From: Onstottus_B sp049273855
GTDB taxonomy: Bacteria; Acidobacteriota; Blastocatellia; UBA7656
Assembly: GCA_049273855.1 (NCBI GenBank)
Contig: JBASRN010000289.1
Coordinates: 1-60,212 of the forward strand
Direction of reading: 5' to 3'
DNA length: 60,212 nt
Shown here: positions 34,673 through 43,967 of the stretch, piece by piece
How positions within the stretch are numbered: the stretch's first letter is position 1
Layout of the letters: each line of letters starts with the position of its first letter
Notes under the pieces: model-generated
What the model saw: the letters and a program-made list of their open reading frames with translations, nothing else
The model's database searches: none
What the model was told of the DNA's origin: nothing
Translations under genes and position numbers: made by a program

Positions 34673-36172
34673 ATGCGTCCCACCATCACCTTCGACCTCA
34701 GTCTCATCAGGTACGAGATCGAAGTGTTCTTGCTCGCCGGCGAGTTCGATCTCTTCGAAGACGATCGCAGGGTCGCGAAGGTCGAACCCAACAGCGCGGC
34801 GGCCGAGGTTTCTTACGGCAAGCTGATCCTGTCGTGCTGGGGCGACGGCTGGTCGCGCTCGTGGCGGATCATCTCGTGTGAACTTTCTCCGGAGCGAATG
34901 ACGCTAGAGTGCGCGAAGCAGATGGGACTCAAGCGATGCGCGCTCACGTTGAGCCGCGGAGCCGGAGTTCGACAGGCGGCGGATGCTAGGAAGGAATTCG
35001 CTCGTAAGCTCGCAGCGATTATCGAAGCAAGTCTATCTCTGCGTGTCGAGCAAGCCGTCACGGCGCGAAACGATCGCCGGCATCTGTCCGGCGTCCACGC
35101 GCGGTTGATCATTCGAGACCGAGGCAGGCGATTCGCCGGAATCGGCGTCAGCGAGACCGAGCTGCAGCCAAATATAGATGCGGTTCTGGCGGCCGGGCTG
35201 ATCTGGCTCGAGGAGCTCAGGCGAAGGAGCGGTGCCGTCGAAGGTCTGATGATCTTCGCGCCACGCTGTGACACGATTGCCATTCGGCTAAACGCGCTTG
35301 CCGCCAGGACGAAGATCGCGCTCTTCAGCATTGACGAGACAAAAGGAGAGATCGAGCCCGTATCGCCGTTCGATCAGGGGGACCTCAACGACCGCTTTCG
35401 GAAAGCCGCGCTGCGCGCTCACTGGCCGCGTCCGGGAATGCTTCCGCCCGACTGCGCGATGCTGGTCGAGTCGGTTCGTAGACTCGCCCCCGATCACATC
35501 GAAACACATCACCGAGGTCCGTGGGTTTCGCTTTCAGTTCGAGGGCTTGAAGTCGCCCGGGTTTGGATCAATCGCCGCCGAGTCGAGTTCGGAATCGGCG
35601 AAGCGCGAGTAAGACTCGATCAGCGGAATGAGCACGAGCTTGAACGGCTGATTCACGAAGCATTGGCCCACCGCCGCCCCGAAGCCGAGTCTCGCAACGA
35701 GATGGTCTTTCGCTATCAACCGGAGCGCTGGCTCGAGTCGATTATCCGGGGCGACGTGACGGCGCTGGACGCCACGCTGGATCCGCGCTTTGTCTACTCG
35801 CAGGTTCCGACATATCGCGGTGAGCAGCGCACTTTCATAGACCTGCTCGCCGTGACGCGCGAAGGTCGCCTGGTGGTGATGGAGTTGAAGGTTAGCGAAG
35901 AGATCGAGTTTCCATTCCAAGGGCTGGACTACTGGCTGCGAGTCGAGTGGCATCGCACCCGAGGCGATTTTCACCGGCGCGGTTACTTCGAAGGCCTGAG
36001 CTTGATCGACGCGCCCCCGCTGTTGTATCTGGTCGCGCCGCTGTTTCGCTTTCACGAAACGACCAAGCTGATCGCCGGCTCGATTCATGAGCGCGTGCCG
36101 GTCTATCGAGTCGGACTCAACGAAGACTGGCGCAGGGAAGTCCGAGTGTTGCAGAGGGAGAGGCTGAACTAG
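34673..36172 (+). CDS. large protein with a C-terminal PD-(D/E)XK (RecB/NucS-like) nuclease domain
   Basis: A 499-residue cytoplasmic protein. The N-terminal 340 residues are unassigned alpha/beta sequence with many Arg residues and no clear motif. Residues about 345-470 carry a full nuclease signature: Glu in PERWLESII (351/355), Asp390 in FIDLLAV, E404-L-K406 in VVMELKV, and Gln416 in FPFQGLDYW. The Gln after E-x-K is typical of RecB/NucS-type enzymes acting on DNA. No helicase or partner gene is adjacent. DNA repair or defence is possible, but the role is inferred. Confidence 0.82.
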   Translation: MRPTITFDLSLIRYEIEVFLLAGEFDLFEDDRRVAKVEPNSAAAEVSYGKLILSCWGDGWSRSWRIISCELSPERMTLECAKQMGLKRCALTLSRGAGVRQAADARKEFARKLAAIIEASLSLRVEQAVTARNDRRHLSGVHARLIIRDRGRRFAGIGVSETELQPNIDAVLAAGLIWLEELRRRSGAVEGLMIFAPRCDTIAIRLNALAARTKIALFSIDETKGEIEPVSPFDQGDLNDRFRKAALRAHWPRPGMLPPDCAMLVESVRRLAPDHIETHHRGPWVSLSVRGLEVARVWINRRRVEFGIGEARVRLDQRNEHELERLIHEALAHRRPEAESRNEMVFRYQPERWLESIIRGDVTALDATLDPRFVYSQVPTYRGEQRTFIDLLAVTREGRLVVMELKVSEEIEFPFQGLDYWLRVEWHRTRGDFHRRGYFEGLSLIDAPPLLYLVAPLFRFHETTKLIAGSIHERVPVYRVGLNEDWRREVRVLQRERLN

Positions 36173-36217
36173 CAAAAGGGCGACGGCCAAAAAAACAAAG
36201 GATCCCTCGCCCTTTGC
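36172..36217. terminator. bidirectional hairpin between convergent genes
   Basis: An 11-bp stem with one bulged A (GCAAAAGGGCGA against TCGCCCTTTGC) starting at the last base of the nuclease-like gene's stop codon and ending 19 bases before the end of the DoxX gene. A-rich and T-rich stretches lie in the loop and flanks. Confidence 0.55.
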
Positions 36218-36235
36218 GCTTCGCTCTTTGCCTCC

Positions 36236-36631
36236 TCAGCGTCGTTTTGATTTCGCTATCAAAGCATCGATGCTCAAGATCCCCGAGCCTCGCGAGGCGA
36301 TGTACAAGAACACAAAGCAATACAGAACCGCCAACTCCCCGCGATTCTCAATGGGCCAGAAGCTACCTCCAAGCGCGTGCTGTTTGAAGTAGGCTACGGC
36401 CATTTCGCCGCTACAGATGAACGCCGCGAAACCTGTGAAAAGCCCCATTGCTATCAGTATCCCCCCGCCGAACTCAATGACACCGGCCGCAATCATCAAC
36501 GGGGCCTCTTGCTTTTGCCCTCCGAGTACACCAAAGAGCTTCTGCGCCCCGTGACACGCAAACAACAAGCCCGCGACGATTCGCATCAACGCGTAGAAAA
36601 AGTTTGAGTACTTCCCAAGCCATTTCTCCAT
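36236..36631 (-). CDS. DoxX-family membrane protein
   Basis: A 131-residue inner-membrane protein with four predicted helices. Segments YALMRIVAGLLFACHGAQKLFG and VIEFGGGILIAMGLFTGFAAF are typical of the DoxX family, whose members have been linked to oxidoreductase partners and redox stress. AAAGGATG lies upstream of the start. Exact substrate unknown. Confidence 0.9.
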   Translation of the reverse strand: MEKWLGKYSNFFYALMRIVAGLLFACHGAQKLFGVLGGQKQEAPLMIAAGVIEFGGGILIAMGLFTGFAAFICSGEMAVAYFKQHALGGSFWPIENRGELAVLYCFVFLYIASRGSGILSIDALIAKSKRR

Positions 36632-36874
36632 TAGTCATCCTTTCAATCACAGCGCACCGCCGTCCGCTAGGGTCTTAGACTTCTGCTTGGAACTCGGCTG
36701 TAAGCGCTTCAACGTCAAAGCCGTCTCACAATCGCGACAGCCATCGTACTTTTGAGGGCAACGAGCCGCGAGCTAAATTCTCTCTCATGGCAGGCTGCTG
36801 GTGGGACTTCTGAAACTCTTCGATTACTGAGGAACCAGCATAACACCGAGTTGAATGTCAGGCGATAGCGCAAC

Positions 36875-38221
36875 CTAATCATCCCCCGACTCACCCCGCA
36901 TCTCCGCGTGAGCCGTCTCGGCAGCCAAATACACCGAGACCGTGGTCACCGTCGCCAGCCCCACAACATACAACGCGATCGGCCACGAAGCGTCGTACCT
37001 CTTAAGTAGTCCCGTGGCGATCAGCGGCGAAAGGCCTCCCGCAATCACAGACGCCAGTTGATAACCCAGGGACGCGCCGCTGTACCTGACCCGCGTGCCG
37101 AATAGCTCGGAGAAGAAGCTCGCCTGCGGCCCATACATCGCCGCGTGGAGCACCAGCGCAAGCACGATCGCCAGCACCATCAGAACGGTGCTCTTCGTTT
37201 CAATCAGCCAGAAGAACGGGAAGGCGAACAGCCCCGTGAAGATTGCACCAAACAGATAAACGGGCCTTCGCCCTAATCGGTCCGACAACGCGCCAAAAAA
37301 CGGCATCGCCAAGAACTGGATGGTCGCGGCGAGCGAGATGGCCGCCAGGACCCACGACCGCGAGAAGCCAAATCGCGGCAGCGTCGCGTAGGTCAACACG
37401 AATACGGTGTACAGATAGAACGATCCGTTTTCGGCAAGCCGAGCACCCATCGCCAGCAACACGCTCTTCGGATGTTCGCGTATTGCATCGAGTATCGGCA
37501 TTCTCGATGCGCCGCCGGATCGTTTGATCTCCGCGAACGCCGGAGGCTCGACCAGGGCGAGTCTTATAAACATTCCCACGCCAACAAGGACAAAGCTCAG
37601 AAGAAACGCAACGCGCCAACCCCAGCTTAACAGCGCGTGCTCGGGCAGCTTGGAGATCGCTCCAAAGATGACGGTTGATAACAACAACCCGGCGGGCACT
37701 CCGATTTGAGGCCAGCTCCCATAGAATCCGCGGCGCCCCCTGGGAGAATGCTCGACTGCCATCAACACCGCGCCGCCCCACTCGCCGCCGACTCCGAATC
37801 CTTGCGCGAGTCTGAGCACAACCAGCAGAATCGGCGCCCAGATTCCGATCTGGTTATATGTTGGAAGACAACCGATCAGGAACGTAGCGATCCCCATGAT
37901 AAGCAACGTGAGGATCAGCATGGACTTGCGTCCGATCTTGTCGCCGAAGTGCCCGCAGACGATTCCGCCGATAGGACGCGCTGCGAATCCGACAGCATAC
38001 GTGCCAAACGCAGCGAGCGTGCCAGTCAACGGGTCGTAGTTTGGAAAGAAGAGCCGCCCGAAAATCAGCGCGCTGGCAGTTCCGTATAGAAAGAAGTCAT
38101 ACCACTCGATAGTCGTGCCAATAAAGCTGGCGATGGCGACTCTTCGAATCGACGGGTTGGGGGAAGGCGAAGTCTTCAATCCGTTTGAATGCTCTTCCTG
38201 GCGGCCTTTTGACGAGCTCAA
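36875..38221 (-). CDS. MFS transporter of the metabolite:H+ symporter (MHS) family
   Basis: A 448-residue permease with 12 helices. The MHS signatures are FIGTTIEWYDFFLYGTAS in helix 1, AARPIGGIVCGHFGDKIGRK in loop 2-3, and RLAQGFGVGGEWGGAVLMAVE. This family imports organic acids or osmolytes such as shikimate, alpha-ketoglutarate and proline betaine. The substrate cannot be told. The start codon overlaps the stop of the upstream TIGR03067 gene by four bases (ATGA), so translation is coupled. Confidence 0.93.
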   Translation of the reverse strand: MSSSKGRQEEHSNGLKTSPSPNPSIRRVAIASFIGTTIEWYDFFLYGTASALIFGRLFFPNYDPLTGTLAAFGTYAVGFAARPIGGIVCGHFGDKIGRKSMLILTLLIMGIATFLIGCLPTYNQIGIWAPILLVVLRLAQGFGVGGEWGGAVLMAVEHSPRGRRGFYGSWPQIGVPAGLLLSTVIFGAISKLPEHALLSWGWRVAFLLSFVLVGVGMFIRLALVEPPAFAEIKRSGGASRMPILDAIREHPKSVLLAMGARLAENGSFYLYTVFVLTYATLPRFGFSRSWVLAAISLAATIQFLAMPFFGALSDRLGRRPVYLFGAIFTGLFAFPFFWLIETKSTVLMVLAIVLALVLHAAMYGPQASFFSELFGTRVRYSGASLGYQLASVIAGGLSPLIATGLLKRYDASWPIALYVVGLATVTTVSVYLAAETAHAEMRGESGDD

Positions 38222-38667
38222 TCTCTCTTCTCGCGACGGAATGTTGTCAGAATCTGTCCCGAGCCCGCCTTCGATGTAAACTCCGAGGGCCGCGTGCCTT
38301 TTAAGACCCCGCAGTGCCTGAATGAGTCGCCATTAAGCTCGTAGATGGCGACAAACCTGGTGCCGGCGCCTTCGCCTTGCGTGAAGGTGTAGTCAATAGT
38401 CTTGGGCTGGCTGGTGGGGTCGATCGTAGCCGTTCCTTCACCGACGACCTTGTCGTCGACCTCCACCTTCCACCTCCCCGCGACGTCGAAGGTGAGCCTG
38501 TTCTTCTTCGCTTCTTCCGAGGGCATCTGTTTGCCGTCATCGATCTCCTCGACAAGCCGCCAGGTGCCACTCAGTTTCTTCAGCTCCGCCGACACGTCAT
38601 CCTGTGTTGGCTTGCCAGCCGCAACGAGTACGACAGACAGGAGCGCCATCAGCAGCCACTTTGTCAT
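38218..38667 (-). CDS. TIGR03067-domain secreted protein
   Basis: A 149-residue exported protein. The start at 38667 has GGGAGGAAG upstream and gives a signal peptide (WLLMALLSVVLVAAG). The body begins LKKLSGTWRLVEEIDDGKQM, the opening of the TIGR03067 lipocalin-like domain frequent in Planctomycetes and Acidobacteria. Function of the family is unknown. It is coupled to the MFS transporter gene and follows the SDR gene by 66 bases. Confidence 0.88.
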   Translation of the reverse strand: MTKWLLMALLSVVLVAAGKPTQDDVSAELKKLSGTWRLVEEIDDGKQMPSEEAKKNRLTFDVAGRWKVEVDDKVVGEGTATIDPTSQPKTIDYTFTQGEGAGTRFVAIYELNGDSFRHCGVLKGTRPSEFTSKAGSGQILTTFRREKRD

Positions 38668-38733
38668 ACTACTTCCTCCCGCCGTTTCGAGTGCAATGGT
38701 TGTCAGAAGACTGACCAAAAATTCAACTAATTG

Positions 38734-39528
38734 CTACCCAATCCGCGCGCTTTGGCCGCCGTCGACCGGAAGCACTACCCCGGTGATGAACTTTGCTTCG
38801 TCCGAAGCGAGAAAAAGCGCGGCGTGAGCGACGTCCCAGGCAGTTCCCATTTTCCCGCCAAGCGGAACACGCGCGTCCCGCTGACGGATCAATTCCTCTT
38901 TCCGAACTCCGCGCGACTTTGAAATCCCCTCGATAGCCATCGGTGTGTTCATCAGACCCGGCATTATCGCGTTCGCGCGAATGTTGTATTTTGAATTCTC
39001 CAGCGCGATCTGATGAGTCAGCGCGTTCACTCCCGCCTTCGAGGTCTTGTAGGCGACTATATTCGTCGAGCAAACCGCCGCAATCGAAGAGATGTTGATG
39101 ATCGAGCCGCTGCGCTGCTCTCTCATCCTCCGCAGCACGCTTCTACAGGACAAGAACATGCCCTTCAGGTTAACGCTCATGATTCTGTCCCAGGCAAGTT
39201 CAGTGAGGCTCAGGATTTCGTCGTCGCCGCCGCCGATGCCGACGTTGTTATGCAACACATCGATCTTCCCGTAAGCTTCCATGGCAGCTCGAACAAAGCC
39301 GTCGCAATCCTCCTGGCGAGTGACGTCTGCTTTGAACGGGAAACAGGTTCCGCCTTCCGTTTCGATCAAGGCTTTGGTCTCAACGGCCGATTCGTAGTTG
39401 TGATCGACCAGAACGACGCGCGCGCCTTCTCGCGCGAAGAGTATCGCGGTCGCGCGGCCGTTACCGATCGTGTCTCCCGGCGTTTGGCCGGCTCCGACTA
39501 CGATCGCTACTTTATCCTTGAGTCTCAT
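38734..39528 (-). CDS. short-chain dehydrogenase/reductase
   Basis: A 264-residue NAD(P)-dependent oxidoreductase. The nucleotide-binding glycine motif is a variant, VVGAGQTPGDTIGNGRAT. HNNVGIGGG corresponds to NNAG. The catalytic residues are Ser in NISSIAAV, and Tyr and Lys in YKTSK. The C-terminal VVLPVDGGQSARIG is typical. Substrate unknown. Its start lies inside the end of the preceding CMD gene (17-base overlap), so they are expressed together. Confidence 0.93.
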   Translation of the reverse strand: MRLKDKVAIVVGAGQTPGDTIGNGRATAILFAREGARVVLVDHNYESAVETKALIETEGGTCFPFKADVTRQEDCDGFVRAAMEAYGKIDVLHNNVGIGGGDDEILSLTELAWDRIMSVNLKGMFLSCRSVLRRMREQRSGSIINISSIAAVCSTNIVAYKTSKAGVNALTHQIALENSKYNIRANAIMPGLMNTPMAIEGISKSRGVRKEELIRQRDARVPLGGKMGTAWDVAHAALFLASDEAKFITGVVLPVDGGQSARIG

Positions 39529-40078
39529 TTGAAAACCCCGCAAAGCCTTCTTCCAATTGAACTCCCAGGGAGTTCAGCACCATCGACACCAGCTTGTACT
39601 GGCCGGCAGCGAAGAGGAGATCCAGAAGCTGTTGAGTGTTGTACCGCTCGGCGAGCGCTTTCCAGGTCGAATCACTGACAAAGGAGTTCGAGTGCAACTC
39701 GTCAACGGCGCGAAGCAGCGTCGCTTCAAAGGGGTCGAGACCCGCCGCGTCCCGCCCTTTTGCTATTCGCTTTATGTCGTCGTCGCTAAGACCCGCTTGT
39801 TTTCCGATTGCGACGTGATGGCCCCATTCGTATTCTGCCCGGCTTAGCCAGCCCATACGCAGGATGGCGATCTCTCGATCGCGCGCGGGCAGCGTTGATT
39901 TGGATAACACGTGGCCCGCAAATACCAGCCATCGTTTCAAAAGCTGCGGATGCCGCGCGAGGGTCGTGAAAATGTTGTAGACGTGCCCATCTCGACGGAG
40001 ACTTTCTAAAAGCTCCACGGTTTCACCGTCCCACTCGGACTGCGGAAGAGGCGGAACACGAGGCTGCGTCAGATGCAT
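39512..40078 (-). CDS. carboxymuconolactone decarboxylase-family protein
   Basis: A 188-residue AhpD-like fold protein. The segment LPARDREIAILRMGWLSRAEYEWGHHVAIG carries the conserved Glu-x-x-x-Trp/Glu-x-His pattern. No AhpD CxxC pair is present, so peroxidase activity is unlikely. AGGAG precedes the start at 40078. Together with the overlapping SDR gene it may form a small catabolic unit, though the substrate is unknown. Confidence 0.88.
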   Translation of the reverse strand: MHLTQPRVPPLPQSEWDGETVELLESLRRDGHVYNIFTTLARHPQLLKRWLVFAGHVLSKSTLPARDREIAILRMGWLSRAEYEWGHHVAIGKQAGLSDDDIKRIAKGRDAAGLDPFEATLLRAVDELHSNSFVSDSTWKALAERYNTQQLLDLLFAAGQYKLVSMVLNSLGVQLEEGFAGFSNETQG

Positions 40079-40221
40079 CAGCAATCTCCTATTTGTAGGC
40101 TGGACAGATGAACTCGCTGACCTATCCAATCTTCACTCAAGGCGGAGCAGAATCCCATCGGCGTTCGCACCTATGCCAACATTGCTGTGCAAGATACCAG
40201 CACCCACGTAGAATAGAAAGC

Positions 40222-40929
40222 ATGTCGGAACAGGAAATTACCGCAAGGCGGCTGCTGAACCACCAGAGTTTCGGAGTGCTGTCGACACACTCTGCCGACG
40301 TCGAAGGATACCCGTTTGGCTCGATAGCCCCTTATGCCCTCGACTATGACGGCCAGCCAGCAATTCTAATCAGTGAGATAGCTCAGCACACTCGCAATAT
40401 CAAACAGAACAACAAGGTGTCTCTGACTGTGTTTGATCCGCAGGCCGAAGATCCACAGGCCAGCAGCCGGCTGACATGGATAGGAGACGCTGAGTCCATC
40501 GATCCATCCGAGACAAAGATCCGGCATCGCTATTTGCGCTATTTCCCTTCAGCGGAATCATACTTCGAGACGCATGATTTCGCGTTCTATCGTATTCGTG
40601 CGCGCAAAGCGCGGTTCATCGCTGGGTTTGGCCGGATATTCTGGATCGAGCCGGACTCGATGCTCGTCACCAATCCCTTTCGTGAAACCGAGCGTGGGAT
40701 GGTTGAGCATATGAATCGAGATCACCAGAAAGCTCTGTTCCATTACTGCAAAGTATTAGGAGGAGTCGAAGTCGATCAGGTAACAATGACCGGCATCGAT
40801 AGCGAAGGATTCGATATGTTAGCTGACAAGCGGAAGTTGAGAATCGACTTTGACTCGTCTGTACACACTTCTGAAGAAGCGCGAGCCAGTCTGGTTAAGC
40901 TTGCTAAGACAGGTCCCGGATTTGCCTAG
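40222..40929 (+). CDS. HugZ-like pyridoxamine-5'-phosphate oxidase-fold protein
   Basis: A 235-residue protein. Residues about 5-140 are a split-barrel flavin/heme-binding fold (ARRLLNHQSFGVLSTHSADV, PFGSIAPYALDYDGQPAILIS, QHTRNIKQNNKVSLTVF). Residues about 150-235 are a DUF2470-like domain (GMVEHMNRDHQKALFHYC). This two-domain layout is that of HugZ-type heme oxygenases and related oxidoreductases. The start at 40222 gives the family N-terminus. Confidence 0.9.
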   Translation: MSEQEITARRLLNHQSFGVLSTHSADVEGYPFGSIAPYALDYDGQPAILISEIAQHTRNIKQNNKVSLTVFDPQAEDPQASSRLTWIGDAESIDPSETKIRHRYLRYFPSAESYFETHDFAFYRIRARKARFIAGFGRIFWIEPDSMLVTNPFRETERGMVEHMNRDHQKALFHYCKVLGGVEVDQVTMTGIDSEGFDMLADKRKLRIDFDSSVHTSEEARASLVKLAKTGPGFA

Positions 40930-41192
40930 AGCGTTAGATGACTCCATTTCAGCGCTACCTCAAATCGTCCGAGATCAAGTTCCAGACTTTCGAAGCCCTC
41001 GGGAACGAATGTTCGCGTTGAGCATTGAAATGATGCCGGCGTCGGTAGTGAAATAGTCCCCGCGTCGTTAGTGCCATGAGCCGCCTTCTAAGAGCACGGG
41101 CGTGATGTTTGGCAAGCGCATTGTGCTTGTCTTGTGATTGCACTGCGGCTATCATTCCGGCGCCGCTAGCTCCGATTGGGAGGACAAGGGCA

Positions 41193-42446
41193 ATGATCGT
41201 TACGCATATCAGGGCATCAAGCGCCGTTTCTCTAATCGCAGGTTTCCTGGTATCTGCATTCGTCGCAACCGCACAGATTCCGCTGATTGGCAGGGAGCAC
41301 GCTGAGATCAAACGTAAGCGACCGGCGGATGTCCACCTGGCCAATCAAACCATCTCCGTTACGGCCGTGCCGACCGCCGCTTGTGCACCTCAAGTGGCTG
41401 AGCAGCTTAAGAAGGTTGTTTCAAATGGGGTAATCGGGGCCAATCCGAGACTGCGTGAGGTACAGACTGCTCCACAAGTCCAGGTAGAATGTTCAATTAC
41501 CCGCTGCGACTATGAAGAGAAGACCGAAACGAAAAAGACGCTATATGTTAAGGAAAAGGGCAAGTTCAAGATTATCACTTATCTGTTTGAGGTATCCTAC
41601 AAAGTCGTGCGAGTGGCGGGCAATCACACCTACTTCGCCGATAATGTCGCGGTGCGGTACAAGGAAGAATTTCAGAATGGGGTCGGCGCCCCCAGCAGGT
41701 CTGAGGTCGAACACACCCTGATGAGCCAGGTAGTAAGATCCATCCTGACCAGACTGAGTGACACCGAGGAGAAACACAAAGTCCGGCTTATGGACAAAGA
41801 CGACCTCGGACGCTACTCGCGCCTGGCTCAGGGCGGTCAATGGGCTCAATACATCGACAGCATTTCCTCGCTGGCTGAGAAAGCGCCAGGCAAGGGAGGG
41901 AAAAGCAGTTTCGAGGCTGATAGACATTACAACCTGAGCATAGCCTATGAAGCGCTGGCCTATGAAACAATGTGGAACGATTACGACCGCGCCGCTCAGT
42001 ATTTCGATCTGTCCGACAGCTACATTCGCAAAGCCCAGCAGTTTGATCCACGGGAAAAGGAATTCGTGAATGCTCAGACCAGAATGCTGAGAGGCAAACA
42101 GTACTTTGAAACGATCAAGGAGCGGTTCCCCAGGCTGGCCGAGGCAAAGGTTGGGACCGGGGCGCAACCGCGGGGAGCAGACCAACCTCCGGAGCCGCCA
42201 CCACCAACAGCCGGCGGTATGACAAATCAGGATGTCATAAAGCTGGTCAAGGCAATGATGTCTGAAGAATTCGTTATCGACGAGATCCGAAGGGCGCGGG
42301 TAAAGCAGTTTGACACGACCGCTGATGGTATAGTGCGGCTATCGAGTGCGGGCGTGAGCGAGCGCATAATAAAAGTGATGATCAACTCGACAACCTCGGT
42401 CCCCACAACGAAGCCACCCAGGAAGGCGCCTCAGCGACCGCGATGA
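41193..42446 (+). CDS. secreted hypothetical protein, partner of the caspase-like gene
   Basis: A 417-residue exported protein. The start at 41193 follows GGAGG by 9 bases and opens with a signal peptide (AVSLIAGFLVSAFVATAQ). Residues about 60-190 look like a beta-rich domain with two Cys pairs. The middle is helical with TPR-like spacing (FEADRHYNLSIAYEALAYET). A Pro-rich linker leads to a small C-terminal helical domain (NQDVIKLVKAMMSEEFVIDEI, AGVSERIIKVMI) of a type recurrent in acidobacterial secreted proteins. It ends 23 bases before the caspase gene and is probably co-transcribed. Confidence 0.78.
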   Translation: MIVTHIRASSAVSLIAGFLVSAFVATAQIPLIGREHAEIKRKRPADVHLANQTISVTAVPTAACAPQVAEQLKKVVSNGVIGANPRLREVQTAPQVQVECSITRCDYEEKTETKKTLYVKEKGKFKIITYLFEVSYKVVRVAGNHTYFADNVAVRYKEEFQNGVGAPSRSEVEHTLMSQVVRSILTRLSDTEEKHKVRLMDKDDLGRYSRLAQGGQWAQYIDSISSLAEKAPGKGGKSSFEADRHYNLSIAYEALAYETMWNDYDRAAQYFDLSDSYIRKAQQFDPREKEFVNAQTRMLRGKQYFETIKERFPRLAEAKVGTGAQPRGADQPPEPPPPTAGGMTNQDVIKLVKAMMSEEFVIDEIRRARVKQFDTTADGIVRLSSAGVSERIIKVMINSTTSVPTTKPPRKAPQRPR

Positions 42447-42469
42447 AAGCAATAGGATCAAGCTGAGTG

Positions 42470-43708
42470 ATGCTTATGAGGGTTGCGACATTTCTGATAC
42501 TCATGGCGCTCTTGTGGCAGGTGGCTGAGCCTGCGCACACTTCCGGCCCTCAAACCCTGGCTAGCTACCAGCAGGCGTTGGAACTCGCACAGGCGAAAGA
42601 TTTCGATCGCGCCTACGAGCTGGTCGTCAAGCTGGTGAGTGCCGACACACTGTTTTACAAGGCTAACGTGTTGCGAATCGCATTGGCTGCCATACTGCGA
42701 AAGACAGGAATCGAAGACCCTCAGAATCTGATGCGAGCAGCGAAGCCGCGTTCCCCACTTGGCAGCGACCTGGCGCGAGATGTGCAGAACACGATCGACA
42801 TGTTAAGGGGCGTGGACGCTGTACCCGCTAAGAAAGAAGTAGAAATCTCTCCTTATATTCGTAGAAAGCTGGCCCTTGTTGTCGGGATTGGCGCTTTTGA
42901 GGATTCCAGGATTAGTCGCCTCCGCTTTGCTGCTAACGATGCGCGTGTTTTTGCAGAGATGTTAGAGAGGGACTGCGGGTTCGACGATGTGAAAACATTG
43001 ATTGATAATAACGCGACCACGATTAACATAAGGAACGAAATAGACAATCTGGCCAAAAAAGCGACCCCCGAGGATTTAGCGGTTGTTTACTTCGCCAGTC
43101 ATGGCTCACCTAAAGAAAACGACAAAGCTGGCATCAATTATGTAGTTACCTACAATACGAATCTCGACAAGCTGTACGCTACAGCTTTCGAGATGGACGA
43201 CCTGCTCAACGATGTTAAGAAGAGAATTCCGGCCGAGCGTGTTGTCGCGTTTCTGGACACCTGCTACAGCGGCGGAACGTTCAAGGACTTACCTTCTGGC
43301 TGGATCAGCAGTCGAGCGCTGATAATTAAATCCTCGGGTCTTCAGATGGGATCAATGGAAAAAGACCTGCGTAAGGATCGTTCAGAAGTAAAGATTAAGC
43401 CAACCGCCCCCAACGAAACGCGAAAGCCTCAAGGAGTAGGGCGCGTTATCATTGCGGCGAGCCGCCAAGACGAGCAGTCTTATGAATTTGCCGAAGATAA
43501 GGCAATTCAGCATGGATATTTCACGTATTTCTTGCTTCAGATTCTCAGGCAGAAGCGGGCTATCTCAGTAGAAGACTTATACACTCAGCTAAAGGAAAGA
43601 GTGCCGGAAGCGGTGCGGCGGGATACTAATGGCAAAGAGCAGAATCCGACGATGGTAAAAAGCATAGAGGCGCCGGCTGATATTTACCTTCGGGACAATC
43701 AGAGATAA
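42470..43708 (+). CDS. secreted caspase-family (C14) cysteine protease
   Basis: A 412-residue protein with a signal peptide (FLILMALLWQVA), a TPR-like helical region (residues 30-115) and a caspase/metacaspase p20-like domain from about residue 132. KLALVVGIGAFEDSRI opens it. The catalytic His is in VVYFASHGS (about H211) and the Cys in FLDTCYSGG (about C265), so the dyad is intact. The p10-like part ends in a DIYLRDNQR tail. ATG at 42470 is used. A GTG three bases upstream is also possible. Bacterial caspase homologues of this kind act in signalling, stress or defence. Export is unusual and the substrate is unknown. Confidence 0.92.
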   Translation: MLMRVATFLILMALLWQVAEPAHTSGPQTLASYQQALELAQAKDFDRAYELVVKLVSADTLFYKANVLRIALAAILRKTGIEDPQNLMRAAKPRSPLGSDLARDVQNTIDMLRGVDAVPAKKEVEISPYIRRKLALVVGIGAFEDSRISRLRFAANDARVFAEMLERDCGFDDVKTLIDNNATTINIRNEIDNLAKKATPEDLAVVYFASHGSPKENDKAGINYVVTYNTNLDKLYATAFEMDDLLNDVKKRIPAERVVAFLDTCYSGGTFKDLPSGWISSRALIIKSSGLQMGSMEKDLRKDRSEVKIKPTAPNETRKPQGVGRVIIAASRQDEQSYEFAEDKAIQHGYFTYFLLQILRQKRAISVEDLYTQLKERVPEAVRRDTNGKEQNPTMVKSIEAPADIYLRDNQR

Positions 43709-43967
43709 GACAATCCCGTTCGAAAGGACGACAGCCAATCTCGGCGGCGTCGCAGATCCGATTCAGGCAACCGGAAGTTTTGCAGGGCGACTAACGCCTG
43801 GCGTGCGACTCAGTCCAGCTTGCGGCTATTTCTGCGAAAGTTCGCTGATGAAAGATGGCTGCCTTGCGAACGAACTAAAGGATTCGTGTGCTGCGTCGTC
43901 CGGGATCAATCGCTTCCACGGTCGCCACAAGACGATTCTAGCTTGAACACGTTAACTTAGAGCGGAC

